A stretch of DNA of 64,000 bases from the NCBI RefSeq assembly GCF_029277445.1, contig NZ_CP119567.1, positions 310,001 to 374,000 on the forward strand. Reading direction: 5' to 3'. Both the position numbers and the translations under genes were made by a program. The stretch comes from Pararhizobium qamdonense. GTDB taxonomy: Bacteria; Pseudomonadota; Alphaproteobacteria; Rhizobiales; Rhizobiaceae. Below, one piece after another: positions 1 through 8,739 of the stretch. Each line of letters begins with the position of its first letter. Within the stretch, counting starts at the first letter, position 1. The notes below the pieces were generated by a model. That model saw only the letters and a program-made list of their open reading frames with translations. It was not told the origin of the DNA and searched no databases.

Positions 1-119
1 CCTTGGCTGACGCCGCAGCGTAGCGCGCCGCGTTCCCGCGCGATCTCCAGCGTGCCCGCCTGTGCTGCAGTTCCAGCCAGCGTTGCCGCTGCCAATAGTC
101 CAAAAATTGCTGTTTTCAT
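1..119 (-). CDS. Amino-acid ABC transporter substrate-binding protein, N-terminal part (partial)
   Basis: Only the first 39 codons are in the window; the gene continues past the left edge. The reading from the ATG at 119 gives a typical Sec signal peptide (MKTAIFGLLAAATLAGTAAQ, cleavage likely after AQA), then a mature start TLEIARERGALRCGVSQ. The 'RG.L.CGV' opening is characteristic of the AapJ/general L-amino-acid type periplasmic binding proteins. A strong ribosome binding site (ggaggag) lies about 8 bases upstream. It is on the same strand as the kinase/aminotransferase fusion and follows it by about 100 bases, so the pair may be co-transcribed, suggesting uptake of an amino compound that the fusion enzyme processes. 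The substrate cannot be told from this fragment. Confidence 0.7.
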   Translation of the reverse strand, partial: MKTAIFGLLAAATLAGTAAQAGTLEIARERGALRCGVSQ

Positions 120-163
120 GATGTCGTTCTCCTCCGGTTTTTAAGTCGCACCTGCTCCGTCCG

Positions 164-182
164 GGCAGCGCCAAGCGCTGCC
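164..182. other. Intergenic hairpin between fusion enzyme and binding protein
   Basis: A perfect 8-bp stem (ggcagcgc / gcgctgcc) with a 3-base loop sits between the stop of the fusion enzyme and the start of the binding-protein gene. No T run follows on the minus strand, so it is more likely an mRNA-stability or partial-termination element than a classical terminator. Confidence 0.35.
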
Positions 183-221
183 AAGCTCTTTCTTGTTGGT
201 TCTTTGCTATTGGCCGGGCCG

Positions 222-3200
222 TCAGCCCCGCGCCGTGACCGCCTCGAATGTGTCGTCAAGCACGGACAACAGATGGTCCGCATCGCGTTTCAAGAAGATC
301 ATCGGCGGGCGCATCTTCAGCACGTTGTCATGCGGCCCCTCAGTCCCCATCAGCACGCCGCGGTGGCGCGCGCCGTTCGATACCGCCCGGGCAAAATCCG
401 TCGCCGGTGCCTTGGTCTTGCGGTCGGTCACGAGTTCGATGCCGAGGAAAAGCCCCATGCCACGTACGTCGCCGATCACCTCGTAACGCGCCTGCATCTT
501 GCGGAAGCCGTCCATCAGGTAAGTGCCGATCGCAAGCGCATTGCCACGCAGGTCCTGGCCTTCGATCACATCGAGCACGGCAAGGCCGACGGCGCAGGAG
601 ACCGGGTTACCGCCGAACGTGTTGAAATATTCCATGCCGTTGTTGAAGCTGCCGGCAATCTCGCGGGTGGTGACGACGGCCGCCAACGGATGGCCATTGC
701 CGATCGGTTTGCCCATGGTGACGATATCGGGAACGACGCCCTGGTCTTCGAACGCCCACCAGTGGCTGCCCACCCGGCCGAAACCGACCTGGACCTCATC
801 GGCGATGCAGACACCGCCGGCGTCGCGCACCATCCGGTAGACTTCTTTCAAATACCCTTCCGGCAGGAACACCTGACCGGCAACGCTCGGGATCGATTCG
901 GCGATGAAGAAGCCGGGGCCTTCGCCCTTTACCTGCATCTGCGCAATCAGTTCGGCAACGCTCTCGGCATAGCGCTTGCCATGCTCTCCGGCCGCCCAAT
1001 CGGCCGGTGCGCGATAGCTGTCGGGAACGGGTGCAACATGCACATGCGGCTTCTTTTCTTTTCCGCCCTTGCGTCGGAACTTGTACGGGCTGATGTCGAT
1101 CAGCTCCTGTGTCGTGCCGTGATAGGCCCAGTCGAGCACGATGGCGTTTTCGCGGCCGGTATGGGCGCGCATCATCCGCAGCGCCAGGCCATTGGCTTCC
1201 GAGCCGCTGTTGACGAAACCGGCCACCGTCAGTTCCTTCGGCAGCGTCGCGGTCAGCCGCTCGGCATAGGCAACGATATTGTCGTGCAGGTAGCGCGTGT
1301 TGGTGTTGAGCACCGACGCCTGGCGCGCCATCGCCTCCACCACGGCCGGATGCGCATGGCCGATATGGCAGACATTGTTGAAGCAATCGAGATAGGCCCG
1401 GCCGCTGTCATCGATCATCCAGACGCCATCGCCGCGCACGAACTTGATGGGCTTGTCATAGGAAATCGACAGGTTGGGAACCAGCAGCTCGCGGCGTAGC
1501 GTGACGATCTCCTCATGCGACCGCCCGCTCTTCTCATAGAATTCCGGTGCGATACCGGCAAAGGCGTTGGCATCGGGGAAAAGCTCGGCCCAAACATCGA
1601 GATAGCGCTCCTCGCCGACGCCGAGGATTTCGGTGGCGGAAAGCCGCGTATCGACCGAGAGCTGCAGGTGCAGATGCGGCGCCCAGCCGCCGTTTTCGGC
1701 AGGCGCACCCATTTCGCCGACGAGCGCGCCCGCTTCCAGGTGGTCTCCCGCCTTCAAGCGGCTAAGCGCTTCGTGGGCAAGATGGCCCCAGAGGCTGACG
1801 AAGGCCGGGCAACCCTCCGGTTCATGGCGCAGCGCAATCAGGCAGCCGTAGCCGAGCGGGTCCGGCTCGATCTCGACACTGACGACCGTGGCAGCGATCG
1901 GCGTGTAGAGCCGGGTGCCCGCAGCCATGAACAGGTCAAGGCCGAGATGGCGGGTGCGGCGCGTGTCCTCAATCAGCCGCGATACGAACATCTCGCCGGA
2001 ATAGACGGTGCGTGCCTCCCCCCAGGGGCCGATGCCGAGATCGACGCCCTGTTCGGCGCAGTAAAGCTCCCAAATCGCCTGCGCCGCATCCGGCTGTTCG
2101 CCGGCGGATGTCAGCGTCATCGGATGCTGCGGATCGGCATAGGGCACCAGCGCTGCCGGATATGTGGCGGCCGGGCGGTCGAGCACCGGATGAAGTAACG
2201 TGCGGTTTGCCGCGATCCAGGCGGTGACGGCGCGCGTGCCGGGGGTGGCCTCGAAGCCGCAGGCATGGCGCAGGATGGCGGTTGCAAAACGCCGGTTCAT
2301 CGCATCCATCTTGCGCAGCAGCGTCCAGGCCGGCTTTTCGCTAATGGCGAGATAAGGATTGCCGCCGGTATGGGCATGGCGCGATGCCGAGATCGTCACC
2401 GAAGTCACGAGCCGCATGGCGATCAGGTCGAAGAGAAGATCGACTTCCTCCTCGAGTAGCGGATATTCGGCATGAAAACCGCGCAGGATATCAGCGGCAG
2501 CACCGATCGGATCGGCATGATCGAGCCCGGCATAAGCAGCAGCAATGGCAACCTCGGCAATAACGGGCGCATAGAGCGCGTCGCCGAGATCGATCAGCCC
2601 GGCGATCCGGTCATGATCCTCGTCAGCCACCAGGACGTTCCAGTCATTGGCATCGTTGTGAATGACCGTCGAGCGCAGCTTCGCCAGCTTCGGTTCGACC
2701 ACGGTGTCGAAGCGGTCAAGGAACCGCTCAAGCAGCGCCCGGTCGTCAGCATTTGCAACATGTTGCAGCCTGTCCGCTGAGCGGCGGGCATTGCGGATGT
2801 TCCAGTCGAGATCGCGCAGGGCGCCCGGATGCATGAAACCCTGCAGGGCCCGGTCGAAGCGGCCAAGCAGGCCGCCGAGCGATGTCAGTGCTTCCGGGCT
2901 GCGGGCCGACTGCGCCAGCGGCAGGCCCGGCACCCAGCCGACCAGCCGCAAAAGATGACGCACCCCATGCGCGCTCGTGGTTTCGCCAAGGCTTGCCCCC
3001 GAGATTGTTGGGCGGATATGCGGAACCGGCAGGTCCGGGGCGTGTTCGCCGACATGGCTCAGAAGCGCCGTCTGGAAGTCGCTTTCGACAGGCGGTTCGG
3101 CGGCGTTGACGATCTTGAGGATATAGATACCCCCGGTGCTGGCCGTCACCTTGAAGTTCTGGTCGCGTTCGCTGTCGAGCGGCGAAAGCGTGCCGTCGAG

Positions 3201-3275
3201 GCCGTAATGCTCGGCCAGCAGGCGCTTTGCGTCATCGCGTGAAAAATCCGGTGTGGTCTTCAGCATATCGGTCAT
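222..3275 (-). CDS. Kinase - M23 peptidase - class III aminotransferase/phospholyase fusion protein
   Basis: A 1017-residue three-domain protein. Residues about 10-340 are an APH/choline-kinase fold with the catalytic loop IHNDANDWN (D208) and the metal-binding IDLGDA (228-233). Residues about 420-560 are an M23/LytM peptidase fold with the metal ligands HLGLD (H443, D447), a further His in LWGHL (H498) and HLH (H534, H536). Residues about 585-1017 are a class III PLP enzyme with [18 protein letters not shown] (D826) and the Schiff-base lysine in TMGKPIGNG (K856). The last domain resembles ethanolamine-phosphate/phosphohydroxylysine phospholyases (AGXT2L family) and the first resembles hydroxylysine-kinase-type enzymes, so phosphorylation of an amino alcohol followed by phospholyase cleavage is a reasonable inference. 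The ATG at 3275 was chosen because the kinase domain begins soon after it; an in-frame extension to 3374 would overlap the promoter. There is no signal peptide, so it is probably cytoplasmic, which makes the peptidase fold puzzling. Confidence 0.85.
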   Translation of the reverse strand: MTDMLKTTPDFSRDDAKRLLAEHYGLDGTLSPLDSERDQNFKVTASTGGIYILKIVNAAEPPVESDFQTALLSHVGEHAPDLPVPHIRPTISGASLGETTSAHGVRHLLRLVGWVPGLPLAQSARSPEALTSLGGLLGRFDRALQGFMHPGALRDLDWNIRNARRSADRLQHVANADDRALLERFLDRFDTVVEPKLAKLRSTVIHNDANDWNVLVADEDHDRIAGLIDLGDALYAPVIAEVAIAAAYAGLDHADPIGAAADILRGFHAEYPLLEEEVDLLFDLIAMRLVTSVTISASRHAHTGGNPYLAISEKPAWTLLRKMDAMNRRFATAILRHACGFEATPGTRAVTAWIAANRTLLHPVLDRPAATYPAALVPYADPQHPMTLTSAGEQPDAAQAIWELYCAEQGVDLGIGPWGEARTVYSGEMFVSRLIEDTRRTRHLGLDLFMAAGTRLYTPIAATVVSVEIEPDPLGYGCLIALRHEPEGCPAFVSLWGHLAHEALSRLKAGDHLEAGALVGEMGAPAENGGWAPHLHLQLSVDTRLSATEILGVGEERYLDVWAELFPDANAFAGIAPEFYEKSGRSHEEIVTLRRELLVPNLSISYDKPIKFVRGDGVWMIDDSGRAYLDCFNNVCHIGHAHPAVVEAMARQASVLNTNTRYLHDNIVAYAERLTATLPKELTVAGFVNSGSEANGLALRMMRAHTGRENAIVLDWAYHGTTQELIDISPYKFRRKGGKEKKPHVHVAPVPDSYRAPADWAAGEHGKRYAESVAELIAQMQVKGEGPGFFIAESIPSVAGQVFLPEGYLKEVYRMVRDAGGVCIADEVQVGFGRVGSHWWAFEDQGVVPDIVTMGKPIGNGHPLAAVVTTREIAGSFNNGMEYFNTFGGNPVSCAVGLAVLDVIEGQDLRGNALAIGTYLMDGFRKMQARYEVIGDVRGMGLFLGIELVTDRKTKAPATDFARAVSNGARHRGVLMGTEGPHDNVLKMRPPMIFLKRDADHLLSVLDDTFEAVTARG

Positions 3276-3312
3276 GATTGGTCCTCGTCTGCGTGCAGAG
3301 TGGCACGGGAAG

Positions 3313-3353
3313 GCAAAGCTTTGCATCCGGCAATATGCCGGTTGCACCGGCAT
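3313..3353. promoter_or_regulatory. Palindromes between fusion gene and Lrp regulator
   Basis: The divergent intergenic region holds a perfect 12-bp palindrome gcaaagctttgc (3313-3324) and, 10 bases on, a perfect inverted repeat atgccggt-tgc-accggcat (3335-3353). Lrp/AsnC regulators usually bind palindromes of about 15 bp in the promoter they share with their target, so these are the best operator candidates for the adjacent regulator. Confidence 0.45.
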
Positions 3354-3403
3354 TATGTTTATAATAACCGTCATCTTGCCCGTTCGCAGAAAGGCCCGAC
3401 AGC

Positions 3404-3838
3404 ATGCAGGACACAGACGTGATCGACCGCACGATCTTGAGCATCCTGTCGCGCGAGGCGCGCATCCCGATGAAGTCTCTGGCGGGCCGCATCGGGCTTT
3501 CCAGGAGTGCGACGACCGAGCGCGTCAACCGGCTGGAAAAGGCCGGGATCATCCGCGGCTACAGGGCCGATATCGGCCAGCTGGACGAGGGCCAGGTGCA
3601 TGCCTTCCTGCTTTTGACGCTGAAAAAGACACCTTCCATTGGCGTGCTCGACCGGCTGGCCGGCTTCTCCTCCGTGCGCAAAGTGTCCTCGGTCAGCGGC
3701 CAGCTCGATCTCGTCGTCGAGGTCGAGGTCGGCTCCATCAATGCGCTGAACGAGTTGAGAAACGAAGTGGCGACGATGGACAATGTCGATGACCTCACCA
3801 CATCGATCGTTCTGCGCCGCGATATCGAACGCAGCTGA
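3404..3838 (+). CDS. Lrp/AsnC family transcriptional regulator
   Basis: The 144-residue length is standard for the family. The N-terminal winged helix-turn-helix is clear (MKSLAGRIGLSRSATTERVN, then RLEKAGIIRGYRADI), followed by the RAM/AsnC ligand-binding domain (VRKVSSVSGQLDLVVEVEV). It is transcribed divergently from the fusion enzyme with 128 bases between the starts, the usual arrangement for a local amino-acid-responsive regulator. By context it probably controls the fusion enzyme and amino-acid transporter genes; its effector would then be an amino acid or amino alcohol, which is inference. Confidence 0.9.
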   Translation: MQDTDVIDRTILSILSREARIPMKSLAGRIGLSRSATTERVNRLEKAGIIRGYRADIGQLDEGQVHAFLLLTLKKTPSIGVLDRLAGFSSVRKVSSVSGQLDLVVEVEVGSINALNELRNEVATMDNVDDLTTSIVLRRDIERS

Positions 3839-3984
3839 CCTTGCTTGACTTTGCTGCGAAGGCTCACACAATGATGAGCAGAAAAATTACAGCATTTCCG
3901 CCGGTTTTGCAGCCGATGTCGCGAAACTCGCACGGGTTTTCCGCCGAGTGGGCGAGATGTCTTCCCAAACTGTCCCCCGAAAAA

Positions 3985-3993
3985 TTTGAAAGT
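3985..3993 (+). promoter_or_regulatory. Shared purine-locus element, copy A
   Basis: The 9-mer TTTGAAAGT, preceded by five A residues and followed by CT, lies 240 bases upstream of the purine permease start. The same core occurs at 8286-8294 and 14766-14774, in the two other intergenic regions that precede purine-catabolism genes. It is proposed as a common operator; no binding protein is known from the sequence alone. Confidence 0.35.
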
Positions 3994-4154
3994 CTTTCGC
4001 TCGCGGCGTCGAAATGGACGGCTAGCGATCTGCCGCGCGAAAACGCACAATCATAAAACCGTGAATGAGACATCCGGCCTGCCATCATGGCGGCCGGAGA
4101 CTGATCGGGCAGGGGCCCTGACGAGCCATGATGGCTTGAAGATCGGTACAGTTT

Positions 4155-4219
4155 GGCCTTGCCGCCAGAGGAGAAGGCGGCTTGGCCATTGGCATGCGCC
4201 GGGAATGGATTTTTCCGGC
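4155..4219 (+). promoter_or_regulatory. Tandem hairpins in the 5' leader of the purine permease
   Basis: The roughly 390-base gap 3839-4232 has no convincing gene. Its last part forms two consecutive hairpins: 4155-4187 (arms ggcc..gccgcc and ggcggc..ggcc, with a 2x2 internal loop) and 4198-4219 (gccggga / ttccggc), the second ending just before the ribosome binding site aagggagg at 4221-4228. This layout fits translational control of the permease. Purine- and xanthine-sensing riboswitches are known upstream of such permeases in other bacteria, but no known consensus was recognised here. Confidence 0.3.
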
Positions 4220-4232
4220 CAAGGGAGGAAAT

Positions 4233-5525
4233 ATGTTTGAACGGCTCTTCAAGCTGAGTGAGCACAATACCACGATCCGCACCGAACTGGTGGCGGGCGT
4301 CACGACATTTCTCACGATGTCGTATATCATCTTCGTCAATCCCGACATCCTGTCGACCACCGGCATGGATCGCGACGCGATCTTCGTCGCCACCTGTCTG
4401 GCCGCCGCACTCGGCTCGATCGTCATGGCGCTGGTCGCCAACTGGCCGATCGGCATGGCGCCCGGCATGGGCCTCAACGCGTTCTTCGCCTTTACCGTCG
4501 TTGCCGCCCTCGGCTTCACCTGGCAACAGGCGCTCGGTGCGGTCTTCATCTCGGGCCTGATCTTCGTCTTTCTGACGGTCACCGGTATTCGCAGCTGGCT
4601 GATCCAGGGCATACCGCATTCGCTGCGCAGCGCGATCGCCACCGGTATCGGCCTCTTCCTCGGCATCATCGCCCTGAAGAATGCCGGTATCGTTGTCGAC
4701 AATCCGGCAACGCTTGTCGGCCTCGGCAGCCTGAGGGAAACCGGACCGCTGCTCGCCATCTTCGGCTTCTTCGTCATCGCGGTGCTCGATGCATTGCGGG
4801 TCAAGGGGGCGATCCTGATCGGTATCCTGGCGGTCACGGTGCTGTCATGGGTCACCGGCGTCAGCCAGTTCCAGGGCGTCGTCTCGATGCCGCCGAGCAT
4901 GGCGCCGACCTTCCTGCAGCTCGACATTGTCGGCGCTCTGCATGGCGGCCTGATCCATGTCATCCTCGTCTTCGTTCTCGTCGAAGTGTTTGACGCGACG
5001 GGCACGCTGATCGGCGTCGCCAAGCGGGCCAACCTGATCCAGGAAGGCCAGCCGAGCCGCCTTGGCCGCGCGCTTCTGGCCGACAGCACGGCCATCGTCG
5101 CCGGTTCGCTGATGGGCACCAGCAGCACCACGGCTTACGTCGAAAGCGCGTCCGGCGTTCAGGCTGGCGGCCGCACGGGGCTCACAGCCCTCGTCATCTC
5201 GCTGCTCTTTCTTGCCGCACTGTTCATCTCGCCGCTGGCGGCCTCCGTGCCCACCTATGCGACGGCGCCGGCTCTGCTTTACGTCGCCGGCCTGATGATG
5301 CGCGAGCTCACCGAAGTCGATTGGGAAGACCTCACCGAAGCCGCACCGGCAGCGCTGACGGCTCTTGCCATGCCCTTCACCTACTCGATCGCCAACGGCC
5401 TCGCCTTCGGCTTCATCAGCTATGTCGTCCTCAAACTGTTCACCGGCAAATGGCGCGCCATCCACCCGGCTACCCTCATCGTCGCCATCCTCTTCGTCAT
5501 CCGCTTCGCGTTTTTCGCGGAGTGA
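4233..5525 (+). CDS. NCS2 family purine permease (AzgA/PbuG type)
   Basis: A 430-residue integral membrane protein with about 12 hydrophobic segments. It carries the AzgA-branch (COG2252) signatures: start region TIRTELVAGVTTFLTMSYII, then NWPIGMAPGMGLNAFFAF, and the DATGTLIGVA / SSTTAYVESASG motifs of the transport domain. This branch imports adenine, guanine or hypoxanthine by proton symport. The ATG at 4233 has a strong aaGGGAGGaaat binding site; an in-frame ATG at 4182 would put the leader hairpins inside the gene and has no such site. It sits at the head of the purine-degradation region together with guanine deaminase further along, so guanine or hypoxanthine is the likely substrate. Confidence 0.88.
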   Translation: MFERLFKLSEHNTTIRTELVAGVTTFLTMSYIIFVNPDILSTTGMDRDAIFVATCLAAALGSIVMALVANWPIGMAPGMGLNAFFAFTVVAALGFTWQQALGAVFISGLIFVFLTVTGIRSWLIQGIPHSLRSAIATGIGLFLGIIALKNAGIVVDNPATLVGLGSLRETGPLLAIFGFFVIAVLDALRVKGAILIGILAVTVLSWVTGVSQFQGVVSMPPSMAPTFLQLDIVGALHGGLIHVILVFVLVEVFDATGTLIGVAKRANLIQEGQPSRLGRALLADSTAIVAGSLMGTSSTTAYVESASGVQAGGRTGLTALVISLLFLAALFISPLAASVPTYATAPALLYVAGLMMRELTEVDWEDLTEAAPAALTALAMPFTYSIANGLAFGFISYVVLKLFTGKWRAIHPATLIVAILFVIRFAFFAE

Positions 5526-5563
5526 GGCGAGGCAGCGCCTCGTTTCAGGGGAGATAAACACAG

Positions 5564-5594
5564 AACGGGCCGCATGCGTTGCGGCCCGTTTTTT
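5564..5594 (+). terminator. Rho-independent terminator after the purine permease
   Basis: A perfect 10-bp stem (aacgggccgc / gcggcccgtt) with a 7-base loop, running into six T residues, 39 bases after the permease stop codon. The remaining bases up to 5783 show nothing recognisable. Confidence 0.85.
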
Positions 5595-5783
5595 ATGGAA
5601 CGTCCCGTTATCTGGTGATTGCGTTCACAGACATTGCAAACAAGGGTTTGGCGACAAAGAAACCATCATCTCTTTTCGCGGCGCCCGATCATGGAAACTT
5701 AGTCGTTTGTCAAAAGAGCTTAGGGTGAAACCAGCGACTGTCTGCGCAGCTTCAGCTTCCCGCGTACCTTGAGCGTCAGAGCT

Positions 5784-6152
5784 TCATTGCCAGTCCGCCA
5801 ATTCATACAACGGCCGTATCTCAATCTCGCTCGGTCCCGGCATCGGATTGGGGCAGCGTTTCACCCAGGCCACTGCCTCGTCCATGTCCTTGACGTCCCA
5901 GAGCCAGAAGCCGGCCACCAGTTCGCGGGCCTCGGCGAAGGGGCCGTCGATGACGGTGCGGCGGGTGCCGTCGAAGGCGACACGCTTGGCTGCGGAAGAG
6001 GGTTTCAGGCCGTCCGCATCGCGCAGGATGCCGGCTTCACGAAGCTCGTCGTTGAATTTGCCCATCGCCTCCATCATCGCCTGGGTTTCGGCTGTCGGCA
6101 CGAAACCCTTTTCGCTGTCTTCGGTCGCTTTCACGAGAACCATCACACGCAT
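5784..6152 (-). CDS. YCII-related (DGPF domain) protein
   Basis: A 122-residue protein beginning MRVMVLVKATEDSEKG, with the family hallmark DGPFAEARELVAGFWLWD around residues 75-92 and the closing IEIRPLYE. This ferredoxin-like fold belongs to the YCII/DGPF-PhnB-like group, often encoded near ECF sigma factors; none is present here and the biochemical role is unknown. The start at 6152 has aggaga 7 bases upstream and is preferred over the in-frame start at 6182. It is probably a single-gene unit, unrelated to the purine genes on either side. Confidence 0.75.
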   Translation of the reverse strand: MRVMVLVKATEDSEKGFVPTAETQAMMEAMGKFNDELREAGILRDADGLKPSSAAKRVAFDGTRRTVIDGPFAEARELVAGFWLWDVKDMDEAVAWVKRCPNPMPGPSEIEIRPLYELADWQ

Positions 6153-6246
6153 CGTCAATCTCCTGGTTAGAGCAGGCCTCATCTGGCCTCACATCCTAAC
6201 GACGAACGGGCTTTCCGGAAATCGACATTGTCAGCAGAAAAATTTT

Positions 6247-6267
6247 CGCCCGCCGGAAAGGCGGGCG
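6247..6267 (-). terminator. Possible terminator after allA
   Basis: A perfect 8-bp stem (cgcccgcc / ggcgggcg, 5-base loop) lies 29 bases downstream of the allA stop. On the minus strand it is followed by aaaattttt, a weak U tract, so termination is plausible but not certain. Confidence 0.4.
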
Positions 6268-6295
6268 ATGGGACGGCTTGAACGCGGTGGATGGT

Positions 6296-6781
6296 TCAGC
6301 GGATCAGAAACGGCGCGTCGTAGAAATGCTCTTCGAGATTGACGCCTTCGCCGGCGCGATCGACCACGGCGAAGTCGGAGACGCCATCCAGTGGCGTCAG
6401 GATACCGTGCCAGATATTGCGGCCGATATTGACGCCCTGTCCGGGCGCCGTCCTGAAGGCAATCGGTTCGCCCGGTCCGTCCGGCGTTTCCTCAGCGACG
6501 ACGACCAGGAACGGGTGTTCGCTGAGCGGAATGAACGCCTGGCTGCCGAACGGGTGGCGCTCGACCATGGTGAGTTCCAGTGGCAGCGGGTAGGGCTCGC
6601 CGCGCAAGAGGCTGATCATCGGGCGGGCTTTTTCGCCCGTCGTCTCGATCCTGGCGAGATCATGATAGCGCACGCATTTTCCGGCATTGATCGGGAAATG
6701 GTGCGCACCCTCGGTTTCCAGCACTTCGCCGAAGGGGGCGAAAGCCTCGCGGGTCAGCGGTTGAATATTGATCGTCTTCAT
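6296..6781 (-). CDS. allA: Ureidoglycolate lyase
   Basis: The 161 residues match the usual AllA length, with the opening INIQPLTREAFAPFGEVLE, the central FPINAGKCVRYHDLA and the cupin-like VERHPFGSQAFIPL and NIWHGILTPL segments. The enzyme splits (S)-ureidoglycolate into glyoxylate and urea, the last step that frees carbon from allantoin. It follows the PuuE-UraD gene by 11 bases with its own GGAGGG site, so the two form an operon. Glyoxylate produced here would feed the gcl-hyi-glxR genes at 21-25.8 kb. The enzyme that makes its substrate, allantoicase, is not in this window. Confidence 0.9.
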   Translation of the reverse strand: MKTINIQPLTREAFAPFGEVLETEGAHHFPINAGKCVRYHDLARIETTGEKARPMISLLRGEPYPLPLELTMVERHPFGSQAFIPLSEHPFLVVVAEETPDGPGEPIAFRTAPGQGVNIGRNIWHGILTPLDGVSDFAVVDRAGEGVNLEEHFYDAPFLIR

Positions 6782-6792
6782 CGTGTCCCTCC

Positions 6793-8211
6793 TCAGTTTG
6801 GCAGCATGTCGGTGAGGCGCAGCAGCGCGATCCGCTCGACCTGGCGGCAGGCGGTCTGGAATTCCGTTTGCCAGTCATTGCCGATGCGGCGCTGGAAGGC
6901 GGCCAGAATGTCGGCCTTGCCAAGCCCGCGCACGGCGATGATGAAGGGGAAGCCAAAGGTTTTGACGTAGCGGCCGTTCAGGATGTTAAACTGCTCGCGT
7001 TCCGCATCTGTCAGCGCATCGAGCCCGGCAGATGCCTGTTCGCTGGTCGAGCTTTCGGTCAGGCGCTTGGCCTGCGCCAGCTTCCCGGCAAGATCCGGGT
7101 GGGCGTTGAGCACCGCCAGCCGCTCCGTTTCGCTCGCGCCGCGAAAAACGGCTGCCAAGGCCGCATGCAGGCCGAGAGCAGTATCGTTGGCCGCGCCGAG
7201 CTCGCTGGCATAGGCGCGCCTGGTGATCCAGTCCGAATGTTCAAAGACGCCGCCGAATTTGGCAACGAAAACCTCTTCAGGAAGGCGCGACGGGCGATCC
7301 TCGTTCGGCTTGAAGGGAAATGTCTTTGCCCAATGCTCGGCAATATCGATGCGGCGCGCGAGCCAGACCTTGTCGTGGCTCTTCACATAATCGATGAACC
7401 GGGCGAGAGCGGCGGCGCGTCCCGGCCGTCCGGCCAGGCGGCAATGCAGGCCAATATTCATCATTTTCGGCGCGCCGTCAGTGCCTTCCGCATACAGCAC
7501 GTCGAACGTGTCTTTCAGATAGCTGAAGAACTGGTCGCCACTGTTGAACCCTTGCGGCGTCGCAAAGCGCATGTCGTTGGTATCGAGCGTATAGGGTATC
7601 ACCAACTGGTGCCTGCCGTCATGTTCGTGCCAATAGGGCAGGTCGTCGGCATAGCTGTCGGACACATAGGCAAAGCCGCCTTCGTCTGTCACGAGGTCGA
7701 CGGTGTTTTCCGAACACCGGCCGGTATACCATCCGCGCGGCCGCTCGCCGGTCACCAACGTGTGCAGCCGGATCGCTTCTGCGATCTGCTTGCGCTCTTC
7801 GGCTGCATCCATGTCCTTGTGCTCGACCCATTTCAGACCGTGCGAGGCGATCTCCCAGCCGGCACTCAGCATCGCCGCCACCTGCTGCGGAGAGCGTTTC
7901 AAGGCGGTTGCGACCCCATAGACGGTGACGGGAACGTCCCGCCCGGTCAAAAGCCGGTGCAGCCGCCAGAAACCGGCGCGGGCACCATATTCATAGATCG
8001 ATTCCATGTTCCAGTGGCGCTGGCCCGCCCAGGCGCTGGCGCCAACGATCTCCGACAGGAAGGCTTCGGAGGCGATATCGCCATGCAGCACGCAATTTTC
8101 GCCGCCCTCCTCGTAATTGACGACGAATTGCACGGCGATGCGGGCGCCGTCCGGCCAGGCGGCGTTTGGCGCGGTCGCGCCATAGCCCTGTAGATCGCGC
8201 GGATATCTCAT
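6793..8211 (-). CDS. Allantoinase (PuuE type) fused to OHCU decarboxylase
   Basis: The 472 residues combine two enzymes. Residues about 1-305 form a polysaccharide-deacetylase-like PuuE allantoinase (NYEEGGENCVLHGD, EYGARAGFWRLHRLL, EIASHGLKWVEHKDMD). Residues about 310-472 form a UraD-type 2-oxo-4-hydroxy-4-carboxy-5-ureidoimidazoline decarboxylase with LNAHPDLAGKLA and FGFPFIIAVRG. UraD makes (S)-allantoin and PuuE opens its ring to allantoate, so the fusion carries out two consecutive steps. The chosen ATG (8211) is followed by MRYPRDLQGYG, the normal family start; the in-frame extension to 8484 runs into uraH on the other strand. The gene is divergent from uraH, which catalyses the preceding step. 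Confidence 0.92.
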   Translation of the reverse strand: MRYPRDLQGYGATAPNAAWPDGARIAVQFVVNYEEGGENCVLHGDIASEAFLSEIVGASAWAGQRHWNMESIYEYGARAGFWRLHRLLTGRDVPVTVYGVATALKRSPQQVAAMLSAGWEIASHGLKWVEHKDMDAAEERKQIAEAIRLHTLVTGERPRGWYTGRCSENTVDLVTDEGGFAYVSDSYADDLPYWHEHDGRHQLVIPYTLDTNDMRFATPQGFNSGDQFFSYLKDTFDVLYAEGTDGAPKMMNIGLHCRLAGRPGRAAALARFIDYVKSHDKVWLARRIDIAEHWAKTFPFKPNEDRPSRLPEEVFVAKFGGVFEHSDWITRRAYASELGAANDTALGLHAALAAVFRGASETERLAVLNAHPDLAGKLAQAKRLTESSTSEQASAGLDALTDAEREQFNILNGRYVKTFGFPFIIAVRGLGKADILAAFQRRIGNDWQTEFQTACRQVERIALLRLTDMLPN

Positions 8212-8277
8212 GAAGTCGCTCCTCCCAAAGTCTGTGATGCACCGATTTCTAAACAGAAAACGCGCGCGCCATTCCCC

Positions 8278-8296
8278 TTCAAAATTTTGAAAGTCT
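8278..8296. promoter_or_regulatory. Shared purine-locus element, copy B, within a palindrome
   Basis: The divergent region between puuE-uraD and uraH contains a perfect 14-bp palindrome ttcaaaattttgaa (8278-8291) overlapping the core TTTGAAAGT (8286-8294) followed by CT. It is centred about 75 bases from puuE and 90 from uraH, a good position for a regulator acting on both. Copies A and C lie near 3985 and 14766. Confidence 0.4.
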
Positions 8297-8376
8297 CGAA
8301 CGATCAGCCCGCTACCGCAGGGAAGTGGAGTGGCGGATAGTGGCGCAATGAATGCAGTCTTCGGGAGGTGAAACGC

Positions 8377-8736
8377 ATGCAAACTGGAACAGCCGGCCGG
8401 CTGACGACCCATGTGCTCGACACAGCGCTCGGCAAGCCCGCCGAAAACCTGCGCATCGACCTTTTCCGCATCGACGGCGAGCACGCCGAGCCGATCGGCT
8501 CCACCCGTACCAACGATGACGGCCGCTGCGATGCGCCGCTGTTGAGCGGCGAGACCATGACCTCAGGTATTTACGAGCTGCGTTTTTATGCCGGTGATTA
8601 TCTCGGCCGGAAAGATGGCCAGGTCGCGTTCTTGAACATCATCCCCATCCGCTTCGGCATCGCAGAGGTGTCGGCGCATTATCATGTGCCGCTGCTGCTG
8701 TCGCCGTACAGCTATTCCACCTATCGCGGGAGCTGA
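8377..8736 (+). CDS. uraH: 5-hydroxyisourate hydrolase (transthyretin-like)
   Basis: The 119 residues have all family marks: the opening [16 protein letters not shown] with the catalytic His, an internal R in [10 protein letters not shown], and the C-terminal tetrapeptide YRGS that defines HIU hydrolases against transthyretin. It hydrolyses 5-hydroxyisourate, the product of urate oxidation by PuuD, to OHCU for the UraD domain. The ATG at 8377 has gggagg 8 bases upstream; the GTG at 8368 overlaps that site and is less likely. It starts a plus-strand operon with xdhA, xdhB and xdhC, with 3 bases between uraH and xdhA. Confidence 0.95.
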   Translation: MQTGTAGRLTTHVLDTALGKPAENLRIDLFRIDGEHAEPIGSTRTNDDGRCDAPLLSGETMTSGIYELRFYAGDYLGRKDGQVAFLNIIPIRFGIAEVSAHYHVPLLLSPYSYSTYRGS

Positions 8737-8739
8737 GCC

